Assembly (NCBI GenBank): GCA_002711965.1
Contig: PASM01000012.1
Coordinates: forward strand, 1 to 15,044
DNA: 15,044 nt
From: Chloroflexota bacterium
GTDB lineage: Bacteria; Chloroflexota; Dehalococcoidia; UBA1151; TMED-70
Reading direction: 5' to 3'
Shown here: piece after piece, positions 8,057-15,044 of the stretch
Layout: each line of letters starts with the position of its first letter
How positions within the stretch are numbered: the stretch's first letter is position 1
Program-made: the position numbers and the translations under genes
The notes under the pieces: model-generated
The model's database searches: none
What the model saw: the letters and a program-made list of their open reading frames with translations, nothing else
What the model was told of the DNA's origin: nothing

Positions 8057-8095
8057 AAATAATAACTAAAAAAAAAGTATTAGGTAAAAAACAAC

Positions 8096-9301
8096 TTGAA
8101 TATCAAAGAGGCAATAATAAATAACGTTACCTTATCTAAAATATTAGAAACATGCAGCCAAGAAAGATTTGGAAAAGTTTATGTCGTTGGCGGTTTTATA
8201 AGAGACCATTTTTTGGGCATTAAAAGTAGCGATATAGATTTATCTGTCGAAAAAAATTCACATTTGCTATCTACTACAATTTCAAATATATTCAATGCTG
8301 AAGTTAAAAGTTCTATGTTTAAAACATTCTCAATAACTAAAAGTGATATTAAAATTGATATAGCTAATATGAGGAAGGAAATATACCCAAAACCTGGTTC
8401 TTTACCTAGAATCAAATTAGTCTATACGATTGAAGATGATTTAACTAGAAGGGATTTCACAATAAACTCACTTGCTGCATCATTGAATACAAAAGACCTT
8501 GGGAAGATTGTAGATCCATTAAATGGATTATCAGATATAAAAAATCATATCCTACGCAACAATCACTCAGAAAGTTTCTGTGACGATCCTACAAGAATTT
8601 TCAGAGCAATTAAATATTCATCAAAATTAAATCTAAAATTTCATTCAGATACAAAAAAGCAAATATATGCTTATAAAAGATTCATTAAAACATTATCAGC
8701 GTCAAGAATTTTGAACGAATTAAATTTATTACTAGCAGAGGATGATTTTTATCTTATTTTCAAAGGACTATCTAAATATAATCTTATGCCAGAGATAGAA
8801 AAAAAATTCATTCTATTTACAGATAAAATGTCAACATATAATAAATTAGAACTAACCAGATTACAGAAAATATATTTACTAACAATGAATATAGAAAACG
8901 TTGTAGCTAAAAATTTACAAATTAAATCTCCTGAATTTTTTGAATGGGTAGAAAGTATAAAAATAAATAATATATATAAGAAAATTGAATTTGATAAATA
9001 TACTACTTCAAGTAAACTTTATTTAGTTTTAAAAGAATTTCCTAGAGAATTTTTATTATTAAAGGAAATTACAGAATCAAGAAAATTGGTAAAAAAACAA
9101 TTAACAAATTACTTAACTCAATCATCCAAAATAAAAGTAATCTTAAATGGAACAGATTTATTAGAAATTGGTTTCAAAAGAGGACCGATAATAGGGAATA
9201 TTCTTAATGAGATATTAATGAAAAAAATAAACGGGGAAATCAAGACAAAAACTGATGAATTAAATTTTGCTATTACTAGAATGAAGAATAATCTTCCTTA
9301 G
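8096..9301 (+). CDS. CCA tRNA nucleotidyltransferase / poly(A) polymerase family protein (class II)
   Basis: A 401-residue enzyme of the class II nucleotidyltransferases, which add CCA (or part of it) to tRNA 3' ends or polyadenylate RNA. Motif A is VYVVGGFIRD (28-37) followed by SSDIDLSVE (44-52), with D46 and D48 as metal ligands. Then come the EDDLTRRDFTINSLA block (113-127) with the nucleotide-selecting RRD region, and the DDPTRIFRAIKYSSKL neck motif (163-178). The C-terminal NGTDLLEIGFKRGPIIGNIL (351-370) is the tail motif seen in bacterial CCA/CC/A-adding enzymes. No HD phosphohydrolase domain is evident. The start is TTG with TAGGT (8081-8085) 10 nt upstream, and no upstream ATG fits. 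CCA-adding, A-adding or poly(A) activity cannot be separated by eye. The 3' end overlaps the convergent glycosylase gene by 26 bp. Confidence 0.92.
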   Translation: MNIKEAIINNVTLSKILETCSQERFGKVYVVGGFIRDHFLGIKSSDIDLSVEKNSHLLSTTISNIFNAEVKSSMFKTFSITKSDIKIDIANMRKEIYPKPGSLPRIKLVYTIEDDLTRRDFTINSLAASLNTKDLGKIVDPLNGLSDIKNHILRNNHSESFCDDPTRIFRAIKYSSKLNLKFHSDTKKQIYAYKRFIKTLSASRILNELNLLLAEDDFYLIFKGLSKYNLMPEIEKKFILFTDKMSTYNKLELTRLQKIYLLTMNIENVVAKNLQIKSPEFFEWVESIKINNIYKKIEFDKYTTSSKLYLVLKEFPREFLLLKEITESRKLVKKQLTNYLTQSSKIKVILNGTDLLEIGFKRGPIIGNILNEILMKKINGEIKTKTDELNFAITRMKNNLP

Positions 9302-10199
9302 CTACGAAATTTATATGATTACCGCCCCAATTTTTAGCTCTACTTAGCAATCTTTCCCTGTGAAACATATATTGATTAGCTATAGATCCATAAGTTCCAA
9401 AATAATCTATTGCCCATTTAGAAATGTCAGTCAGTGACATATTTTTTGATACATCATACCACTTTATAAGAGCTCTATGAATATGCCTGTCTACTGGAAA
9501 TGCTTCATTTTTGTCAAGTGAAAATGCTAGGACACAATCAGCAACTTTTTCACCAACTCCATAAAGAGTTGTAAGATGTTTTTTTGCATCTATATATGTA
9601 TTTTTTTTTAATTCATTTAGATTGAAATTATTGTTAACAATTTCATTAGCAGCATATATTAAGTATTTTGCCCTAAAACCAAATCCTAATTCCCTAAGAA
9701 ATGATTCACCTGCGTCTAATACATTTTCTGGACGAGGAAAAGTATAATCATATTTAGTAGGACCAATTTTTTCACCTAAAGCATATGAAATATTATTTAT
9801 ATGAAACTTGATTCTTAGTAGATTATTTGTTGTAGAAGTTATAAAAGAAAACAAGCATTCCCATGGGTCTTGCCTAAGAATTCGAAGCCCCTTAAAGCTT
9901 CTAACAGCAGGACCTAGACAAAGATCCTTACTATATTTATTATAAAATTCTTCATAAGCTTTAGGGCTGTCAAGGTATTCATTAAGAATATTTTTTATAT
10001 TTTTATGAGGTTTATTGTCATTGATTTTCACTTGAATTATTTTTCCCTTTGAATGTAAAGAAATTGACCTATTATAAATTACACCTCTGTAAAAATTATC
10101 TGCATCTTTGTACCATCTAAATGCTTGTCCGCCATCTAAGGTTGACTGAAGATCTATTTGATGAAATTCAAAACTTAAATCAATACTATTATTATTCAT
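9276..10199 (-). CDS. ogg: OGG1-type 8-oxoguanine DNA glycosylase/AP lyase
   Basis: A 307-residue base-excision repair enzyme resembling eukaryotic OGG1, removing 8-oxoguanine from DNA. The N-terminal OGG domain has LDGGQAFRW (21-29), matching the GQxFRW segment whose glycine recognises 8-oxoG. The HhH-GPD domain holds the helix-hairpin-helix LYGVGEKVADCVLAFSL (212-228) with catalytic Lys218 and Cys222 (human K249 and C253), and PVDRH (235-239) with catalytic Asp237. The Lys-Asp distance of 19 equals that of human OGG1. I chose the ATG at 10199: it overlaps the dinG stop as ATGAATAA (8 bp) and has GGAA 8 nt upstream. An upstream in-frame TTG at 10220 would add seven residues but has no ribosome site. 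It is likely co-transcribed with dinG. Confidence 0.93.
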   Translation of the reverse strand: MNNNSIDLSFEFHQIDLQSTLDGGQAFRWYKDADNFYRGVIYNRSISLHSKGKIIQVKINDNKPHKNIKNILNEYLDSPKAYEEFYNKYSKDLCLGPAVRSFKGLRILRQDPWECLFSFITSTTNNLLRIKFHINNISYALGEKIGPTKYDYTFPRPENVLDAGESFLRELGFGFRAKYLIYAANEIVNNNFNLNELKKNTYIDAKKHLTTLYGVGEKVADCVLAFSLDKNEAFPVDRHIHRALIKWYDVSKNMSLTDISKWAIDYFGTYGSIANQYMFHRERLLSRAKNWGGNHINFVAKEDYSSF

Positions 10200-12933
10200 A
10201 ATTTTGTTTCCATTCAGCAATGCTGAAATTTATATTTTTATATGAAGTAATTTTTAATTTAGGATTCGGTAAACTTTCAATAAAATTTTTACCATATTTT
10301 TTTGTCACAATCCTATGATCGAGGACTATAAAAACTCCTGTATCTGTTTTTGATCTAATCAATCTACCAAAACCTTGCCTGAATTTAGTAGTTGCAAGTG
10401 GTAAATGATATTCAAGAAATGCGTTATCATAAGATTCAGACCTAGACTGATGAAGAGGATTCGTAAAGACAGGAAAAGGCAAAGCAGTCATGATTATAGT
10501 TTCAAAACTTTTATTATGTAAATCAACTCCTTCCCAGAACGTATAATTACCTATAGCAACAGTAGGAATATCATCATTTAATAAATCTATAATTTTTTTT
10601 GCACTGCCATCAAACCTTTGTACTAGCAATCTTATATTATTATTTATCCGTTTTTTAATTTTTTCTCTTACATCTTTCATTAATTCATAATTAGTACAAA
10701 GAATAAGCATTGGACCAATTAAGTCTATAGATTTATACATTATTAATTCTGATAATTCAACAACAAAATCATTATAGTTATTTCGCCTGTCAGGAAAATC
10801 TCTAGCTAATATGAGTAATGATTTTTCTGAATATTCGTATGTAGAATTAATAGTTATTGAAGGAATTGAATTGTTACCCAACTTCTGTTTAAATGATTGA
10901 TAATTATCGTTGTTATTTAGTGTAGCGCCGGTTAAAATAATTGTTTTATCATCTGAAAACAAACCGTTGTAAATAAATTCTGAAACATCTAAAGGTGCGC
11001 CGGAAATAGAAAATTTATTGTCATAATTTTTATTAAACCAAAAAACATAATTTTCATCCAAATTGATTATCAAGTTAATATATTTAGCTGAATTTGATAA
11101 TGAAATAAGAGATTCACTTATTTCATTTACAATATTTTTATTGGAAGAATTTTCTAATTTTTTTATATCTATTATTACTGATAAATCATCTAATATTTTA
11201 TTGATTAAATTATTTGTATTACTGAGCGTGGTACTTAGATTAGAATCCATAACTTTATCTAGGAGATCTTTAGTAATTCTTAGCTCTCTAAAGAGTCTGT
11301 CTTTTTCATATATACGAATTAGTTCATAAGATAATTGATCAAAAAAATCATTATTTATTTGCTGGAGTTCTAGAACTTTATTATTAAGATTTTCTAATTT
11401 TTGATCAATATTTTCGTTTTTATTTTCGCCTTTAATTTTATTGAGTATTCCCAATTTGCCTAAGAATTTTCTCAAAGTAAAATCAAGAGATAATCTACCA
11501 TAATCAAAACTTAAATTCTGAGTAGCTATATCTTCAATGTGGTGAGATTCATCTAATATTAGTACATCATGCTTAGGAATAATTGAATTATCTGTTGCTA
11601 AATCAGAGAATAGTAAAGAGTGATTTATAACAAGAAAATTTGAAAATGTTGCTTTTTTTCTAGCAGCTTTAAAGTAACAATTTTTGTCTGACTTAACACA
11701 AGAAGAAAATTCTTTATGGGAATATTGTTCAAATAAAATTTCCATAGTGGATACATTAATCTCATTTATCTCTCCTGTTTTTGAATCTTGAAGCCAAACA
11801 AACATCTTAGAAAGAAATTCAATTTCTTTGTTACTTAATTCTGAGTTTTGAATTGAAGAGAAAATTTTATGTAAACAAATGTAATTGGATCTACCTTTCA
11901 ATGAAAAATATATAATTTTACTAGTATCATATCCAAACTCTGAAAGAATCAATCTAACTGTTTTAAGGTCTTTATTTAATATTTGTTCTTGTAGTGGAAT
12001 AGTATTAGTAGAGACTACTACTTTTTTGTTGGACTTAATTATGGAAATCAATGAAGGCAAAAGATATGAGAAAGACTTACCAACCCCAGTCCCTGCTTCT
12101 ATGATAATTTCATTATCGTTAATTATACTTTTTGAAACAGAATCTGACATAATTTTTTGTTCTTCTCTATACTCATAAGTTGGAAAAATGTTTTTTATTT
12201 TTTCAGAATTATCATAAATATTACTAATTTCATTTTCTAAGGAGTAATTTTCTGGAAGATAATTATCTAATTTTTCTATATGAAAATTTTCATCAATTTT
12301 TTTTGAGTAAGGATCTATAGAAAAAATTTTCGGATAATTTGAAATAGCCTTAGAACTAATTTCTTCTTTTATTAATTTATAAATACTGGATTTATTTTTT
12401 TTGCTCAAATGGTACAAAATTTCTATTGTTTTAGTTTCTAAATTGAATAAAGTATTCATTAAAATATTAAATAAGTCCATAGTTACCAATGAATCAGATA
12501 ACGCTCTATGTGGATTTTCATGATTCAAATTCAGATGTTTTGAAATACCTGTTAGGTTATATTCTGGTAAATTAGGAAGCAAGATTCTTGCCAATGATAA
12601 AGTATCATAAGAATTTACAATTTTTATATTGTTCTCGCTTAAGAATTGATTTTCAAAATTTACATTATGCCCAATTATAGGATAATCATCAATAAAATTG
12701 GCTACTTCATCTTTAACTTCATCCCATTCTTTTGCTGAATCTAATTCTATTTGATTAATACCAGTAAGTTCTGAAATTTCATGTGAAATTTTTTGCATTG
12801 GATTTACTAATATAGAAAGTTTTTCTAAAACTTTATTATTTTCAAATTTAACTGCACCCACTTCAATAATCTTATCGTTTTGGAAATCAAAGCCAGTAGT
12901 TTCTAAATCAATTGATACAAAAATCTTCTTCAT
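10192..12933 (-). CDS. dinG: DinG-family protein: DnaQ-like 3'-5' exonuclease fused to XPD-type helicase
   Basis: A 913-residue two-domain protein. The N-terminal DEDDh exonuclease (about 1-165) shows SIDLETTG (7-14, D9/E11), IIGHNVNFENQF (86-97) and PHRALSD (141-147, H142/D147). In ExoII the usual HNxxFD is HNVNFE, with Glu94 for Asp. The XPD-type helicase follows: Walker A EAGTGVGKS (279-287), DEAH-like LDESHH (460-465), TGATL (668-672), NYTFWEGVDL (796-805) and QGFGRLIRS (853-861). Residues 480-640 are helical, charged and coiled-coil-like. The Fe-S region offers only C353, C412 and C419, one short of the usual four. The domain order is that of Firmicutes-type DinG. The role is DNA repair or recombination processing. 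The ATG lies 7 nt from a candidate -10 box and lacks a Shine-Dalgarno, suggesting a leaderless transcript. Confidence 0.93.
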   Translation of the reverse strand: MKKIFVSIDLETTGFDFQNDKIIEVGAVKFENNKVLEKLSILVNPMQKISHEISELTGINQIELDSAKEWDEVKDEVANFIDDYPIIGHNVNFENQFLSENNIKIVNSYDTLSLARILLPNLPEYNLTGISKHLNLNHENPHRALSDSLVTMDLFNILMNTLFNLETKTIEILYHLSKKNKSSIYKLIKEEISSKAISNYPKIFSIDPYSKKIDENFHIEKLDNYLPENYSLENEISNIYDNSEKIKNIFPTYEYREEQKIMSDSVSKSIINDNEIIIEAGTGVGKSFSYLLPSLISIIKSNKKVVVSTNTIPLQEQILNKDLKTVRLILSEFGYDTSKIIYFSLKGRSNYICLHKIFSSIQNSELSNKEIEFLSKMFVWLQDSKTGEINEINVSTMEILFEQYSHKEFSSCVKSDKNCYFKAARKKATFSNFLVINHSLLFSDLATDNSIIPKHDVLILDESHHIEDIATQNLSFDYGRLSLDFTLRKFLGKLGILNKIKGENKNENIDQKLENLNNKVLELQQINNDFFDQLSYELIRIYEKDRLFRELRITKDLLDKVMDSNLSTTLSNTNNLINKILDDLSVIIDIKKLENSSNKNIVNEISESLISLSNSAKYINLIINLDENYVFWFNKNYDNKFSISGAPLDVSEFIYNGLFSDDKTIILTGATLNNNDNYQSFKQKLGNNSIPSITINSTYEYSEKSLLILARDFPDRRNNYNDFVVELSELIMYKSIDLIGPMLILCTNYELMKDVREKIKKRINNNIRLLVQRFDGSAKKIIDLLNDDIPTVAIGNYTFWEGVDLHNKSFETIIMTALPFPVFTNPLHQSRSESYDNAFLEYHLPLATTKFRQGFGRLIRSKTDTGVFIVLDHRIVTKKYGKNFIESLPNPKLKITSYKNINFSIAEWKQNYE

Positions 12934-12940
12934 ATTTATT

Positions 12941-12970
12941 AGAATATGTATAGAATATATAAGTAATCAA
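12941..12970 (-). promoter_or_regulatory. Candidate dinG promoter giving a leaderless mRNA
   Basis: On the minus strand TTGATT (12965-12970) is followed after 18 bp by TATTCT (12941-12946). Only 7 nt separate this -10 box from the dinG ATG, so transcription would begin at or beside the start codon. No Shine-Dalgarno precedes the ATG. The boxes match the consensus only partly. Confidence 0.35.
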
Positions 12971-12985
12971 TATTATTTGACTTAT
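12959..12985. repeat. Imperfect inverted repeat between divergent dinG and dehydrogenase genes
   Basis: ATAAG (12959-12963) and TCAA (12967-12970) on one side are the reverse complements of CTTAT (12981-12985) and TTGA (12977-12980) on the other, with a 3-nt bulge and the centre TATTAT. It lies between and partly over the two candidate promoters, so it could be an operator. The AT-rich composition makes chance a real possibility. Confidence 0.25.
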
Positions 12986-12989
12986 AAAT
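12983..12989 (+). promoter_or_regulatory. Candidate -10 box for the dehydrogenase-peroxiredoxin unit
   Basis: TATAAAT sits 7-8 nt before the TTG start of the dehydrogenase, with no Shine-Dalgarno between them. No clear -35 box is seen at 16-18 bp. The geometry would place the transcript start at or next to the TTG. Confidence 0.3.
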
Positions 12990-12996
12990 AGTTTAT

Positions 12997-13974
12997 TTGG
13001 ATATATATTTGAAGTCTGCAAGATTAGTTTCAAGGCGAAACATACAATTTAATGATATCTCTGAACCTGGTCAATTAAGAGAAGATGAGGTATTAATAGA
13101 AATTAAGTCTATGTCAATTTGTGGCAGCGATATACTTCTTGAATATGATGCAGAATTACCCGAAGACCATTACCCATTTTTACACGGAGCCCCAATGCAT
13201 GAATGTGCTGGTATAGTACTTGATAGTAAAAACTCTAAATATAAAAATGGTGACAGAGTTATTGTATTCCCGGAAGATGTAAATGGAATGCAAGAGAGAA
13301 TTATTTCAGAACCCTCTAGGCTTATAAAATTGCCCATGTGGGGTTCACTTGACGATTGGGTAATGTGCCAGCCAATGGGTACTGCTTTATACTCTACAAA
13401 AAAATGGGGTAATCCGATAAATAAAAATATAGCAATAATAGGGCAAGGACCAATTGGTCTAACATTTACTCAAATTGCTGAAAAACAAGGTGCACTAAAT
13501 ATAGTAGGCATTGATTTGAATAAGTATAGATGTATTAAAAGTAAGGAATTTGGATCAACGGATTTTATAAACCCTGAAAAAGAAAATATTTTAGAAAAAT
13601 CTTTAGAAATTACAAATGGCAAATTATTCGATACAGTGGTAGATGCATCAGGAGATCACTCGGGACTAAATACAGCTATAAATATAGCAAAAAATGAGGG
13701 ACAAATTATTTCTTTTAGTTTGGTTAATCCAGATAAAGTGGAATTTAATCATAGACAATGGATGACAAAAAACTTACAACTAAACGCTACAGTAGTTGCT
13801 GCTACATCAAAGCCAATTCAAGAAATTAAAGAGGTTGTTAATTTAACAGAAAGAGGATGGTTAGAGCCTAGTAAATTGCGGTCTCATAATATGAAATTCG
13901 ACCAAATACAAGAAGCTTTTGAGATTTACAGACAAAAAAAAGATAATGTTATAAAAATTGCAATAAGTTTTTAA
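12997..13974 (+). CDS. Zinc-type medium-chain alcohol/polyol dehydrogenase (threonine/sorbitol dehydrogenase-like)
   Basis: A 325-residue NAD(P)-dependent MDR dehydrogenase. The GroES-like catalytic domain has SICGSD (40-45) with zinc ligand Cys42 and MHECAG (67-72) with His68 and Glu69. The Rossmann domain has GQGPIGL (149-155), and Asp173 at the end of the second strand favours NAD over NADP. The position that often carries a Glu before Pro in threonine or sorbitol dehydrogenases is Gln125-Pro126. The four-cysteine structural zinc lobe is absent: residues 86-115 hold no cysteine. The substrate cannot be told; an alcohol or polyol is likely. The start is TTG; an in-frame stop 12 bp upstream rules out a longer form, and TTG at codon 5 is an alternative. 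The peroxiredoxin gene follows 14 bp downstream, probably in one transcript. Confidence 0.88.
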   Translation: MDIYLKSARLVSRRNIQFNDISEPGQLREDEVLIEIKSMSICGSDILLEYDAELPEDHYPFLHGAPMHECAGIVLDSKNSKYKNGDRVIVFPEDVNGMQERIISEPSRLIKLPMWGSLDDWVMCQPMGTALYSTKKWGNPINKNIAIIGQGPIGLTFTQIAEKQGALNIVGIDLNKYRCIKSKEFGSTDFINPEKENILEKSLEITNGKLFDTVVDASGDHSGLNTAINIAKNEGQIISFSLVNPDKVEFNHRQWMTKNLQLNATVVAATSKPIQEIKEVVNLTERGWLEPSKLRSHNMKFDQIQEAFEIYRQKKDNVIKIAISF

Positions 13975-13988
13975 AATAAGGAAAAAAA

Positions 13989-14453
13989 ATGACACTAAAA
14001 GTTGGCGATAAAGCACCAAATTTCAAGTTATATGATTCTGAAGCTAATCTAATTGACTTATATAGGATCAAAGAAAAAGTTATACTGTTTTTTATACCAG
14101 CACCTTTTAGCGAAGTATGTACTGAAGAAATATGCAAAGTAGATACTAACTTGTACTTATATGAAAACTATAATATTCAAACATTATCTATAACTACAGA
14201 GAGTAAGTTTGCTAATGAAGAATTCAAAAAGAAATATAATATAAATCATCCAATTTTAAGTGATTACTCACATAAAACAATCAAAGATTATGATGTTGTA
14301 TTTAATAATTTTGCTTTTATTGAAGGGTATACAGTTGCAACTAGATCAGTTTTTATAATAAGTGAAGATAAAAAAATTGAATGGCTGTGGATATCTAACT
14401 CACCCTTAGAAATGCCTGATTTTGAACAAATACGTAAAGTATTATCTGTCTAA
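13989..14453 (+). CDS. Peroxiredoxin, BCP/PrxQ or AhpE-like
   Basis: A 154-residue AhpC/TSA-family thiol peroxidase that reduces hydrogen peroxide or organic peroxides in the cytoplasm. The start VGDKAPNFKLYD (5-16) is the family's opening strand. The active site PAPFSEVC (37-44) fits PxxxTxxC with Ser41 in place of Thr and Cys44 as peroxidatic cysteine. Cys49 in CTEEIC has the C-x4-C spacing of BCP/PrxQ atypical 2-Cys enzymes and may be the resolving residue. ATRS (117-120) supplies the conserved Arg119. The ATG has a clear AAGGA (13978-13982) with a 6 nt spacer, unlike the preceding dehydrogenase. It ends inside the convergent SDR gene, overlapping it by 12 bp. Confidence 0.92.
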   Translation: MTLKVGDKAPNFKLYDSEANLIDLYRIKEKVILFFIPAPFSEVCTEEICKVDTNLYLYENYNIQTLSITTESKFANEEFKKKYNINHPILSDYSHKTIKDYDVVFNNFAFIEGYTVATRSVFIISEDKKIEWLWISNSPLEMPDFEQIRKVLSV

Positions 14454-15044
14454 AGGATTAGATATTCTCATTCTTCCTGCAGTAACTCCACCATCAATAA
14501 GCATTTGTGACCCCGTCATATATGATGCATCACTAGATGATAAAAATAAAATTGCGGCAGCTATATCATCTGGTTTACCCCAACGCTTTAAAGGTACCTG
14601 AGAAACTCGATGTTGACTTTGAATTTCATCGTTATATAAATAATCTGTAAATGGTGTGTGAACCCAACCTGGCATAACAACATTAACTCTGATATTTTTA
14701 TCAGCTAATTGCATTGCCGCAGATTTAGTGAAATTTATCATGCCTCCTCTAGAAAAACCATACGCAGAGCCATACGCATTACTGCCCTGAAGGGCACCCA
14801 TTGATGAAATATTAACAACTGAACCCCCACCAGATTTTTCCATTAAACTAGCGGAATTTCTTACACCTAGAAAAATACCCAGCGTGCTAATTTGCATAGT
14901 TTTTTCCCACAGCTTAATATCTATGTCCATTATAGATTTTGGATCAAGAATCCCAGCTATATTTACTAATATATCTAATCTTGAATATTTATTATCAATA
15001 TAATGTATTACTTTTTCCCATTCTTCATTTTTAGTCACATCAAG
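14442..15044 (-). CDS. Short-chain dehydrogenase/reductase (SDR), cut by the right edge
   Basis: The visible 200 codons are the C-terminal part of a classical SDR; the N-terminal TGxxxGIG cofactor loop lies beyond the window. The frame stays open to the last base and its first residues read LDVTKNEEWEKV, the usual LDVT segment, so the GTG at 15038 is an internal valine and not a start. Seen in order: LVNIAGI (26-32 of the visible part, variant of NNAG), VVNISS (76-81) with the catalytic Ser, YGFSR (95-99) at the YxxxK position, IRVNVVMPG (118-126), and GSQMLIDGG (178-186). The catalytic Lys is therefore Arg (AGA in the DNA), next to Tyr95. Such a change should weaken cofactor binding or Tyr activation. 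The substrate is unknown. Confidence 0.92.
   Translation of the reverse strand, partial: LDVTKNEEWEKVIHYIDNKYSRLDILVNIAGILDPKSIMDIDIKLWEKTMQISTLGIFLGVRNSASLMEKSGGGSVVNISSMGALQGSNAYGSAYGFSRGGMINFTKSAAMQLADKNIRVNVVMPGWVHTPFTDYLYNDEIQSQHRVSQVPLKRWGKPDDIAAAILFLSSSDASYMTGSQMLIDGGVTAGRMRISNPLDR

Noticed and set aside
8068..8076. A9 tract as a terminator for a leftward or rightward transcript
   Set aside because: There is no stem before it, and it sits between divergent promoters where no transcript is expected to end; a bending or UP-like role is more plausible.
9283..9296. Hairpin GAAGA-ATAA-TCTTC as a bidirectional terminator between convergent genes
   Set aside because: The stem is only 5 bp and AT-rich, with no T-run on either side.
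10200..10220. Seven-residue N-terminal extension of the 8-oxoguanine glycosylase from a TTG
   Set aside because: No ribosome site precedes the TTG, whereas the ATG at 10199 forms a typical ATGAATAA coupling with the dinG stop and has GGAA 8 nt upstream.
11063..12178. Plus-strand open frames opposite dinG
   Set aside because: They overlap clear helicase motifs and coiled-coil sequence on the minus strand and have no ribosome sites or recognisable content.
13255..13345. Damaged dehydrogenase because the four-cysteine structural zinc lobe is absent
   Set aside because: Many MDR family members naturally lack this lobe, and the catalytic zinc and Rossmann motifs are present.
14442..15038. GTG at 15038 as the start of a complete 198-residue SDR
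   Set aside because: The frame continues upstream to the window edge with Leu-Asp, making the standard LDVT segment, and the cofactor-binding glycine motif is missing. The gene is cut by the edge.

Overview
The window looks like a piece of a compact, strongly AT-rich bacterial genome, most likely a low-GC member of the Chloroflexota (for example a marine SAR202/Dehalococcoidia-type lineage). Bacterial features are Shine-Dalgarno-like sites, FtsY, RNase III, a DinG-type exonuclease/helicase and sigma70-like promoter boxes. The Chloroflexota lean rests on two adjacent membrane proteins that match the TIGR03663 (Agl23-type) and TIGR03662/DUF2298 (YYY) families, a pairing I know mainly from Chloroflexi and archaea. 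The taxonomic call is inference. I see no mobile element, tRNA, rRNA, CRISPR array or strong terminator. Almost every base is coding: the longest gaps are two divergent intergenic regions of about 60-70 bp.

Left block (1-8026, minus strand). Seven genes read leftwards with gaps of 1-9 bp or short overlaps: a DsbA/FrnE-like thioredoxin-fold protein, rnc (RNase III), ftsY (SRP receptor), a DUF2298 YYY membrane protein, an Agl23-like GT-C-fold membrane protein, an UPF0104/LPG-synthase-TM family protein, and the first 32 codons of a FAD/NAD-binding oxidoreductase that runs off the left edge. A perfect TATAAT box upstream of the DsbA-like gene could drive the whole block. Genes for RNA processing and membrane-protein targeting thus appear to be transcribed together with a putative envelope glycosylation or lipid-handling module.

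Middle block (8096-12933). A rightward class II tRNA nucleotidyltransferase/poly(A) polymerase-type gene converges on, and overlaps by 26 bp, a leftward pair: dinG-like exonuclease/helicase, then an OGG1-type 8-oxoguanine DNA glycosylase. The glycosylase start overlaps the dinG stop by 8 bp. This pair is a plausible DNA-repair operon.

Right block (12997-15044). A rightward zinc-type medium-chain dehydrogenase and a BCP/PrxQ-like peroxiredoxin form a two-gene unit. It converges on, and overlaps by 12 bp, a short-chain dehydrogenase cut by the right edge.

Points that stand out: four genes start with TTG and two of the three convergent or divergent junction types leave no room for terminators. 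Several enzymes carry changes at usually invariant positions: RNase III Asp to Asn, the DinG ExoII Asp to Glu with only three of four Fe-S cysteines, and SDR YxxxK to YxxxR. The dinG/dehydrogenase divergent promoter appears to give leaderless mRNAs.
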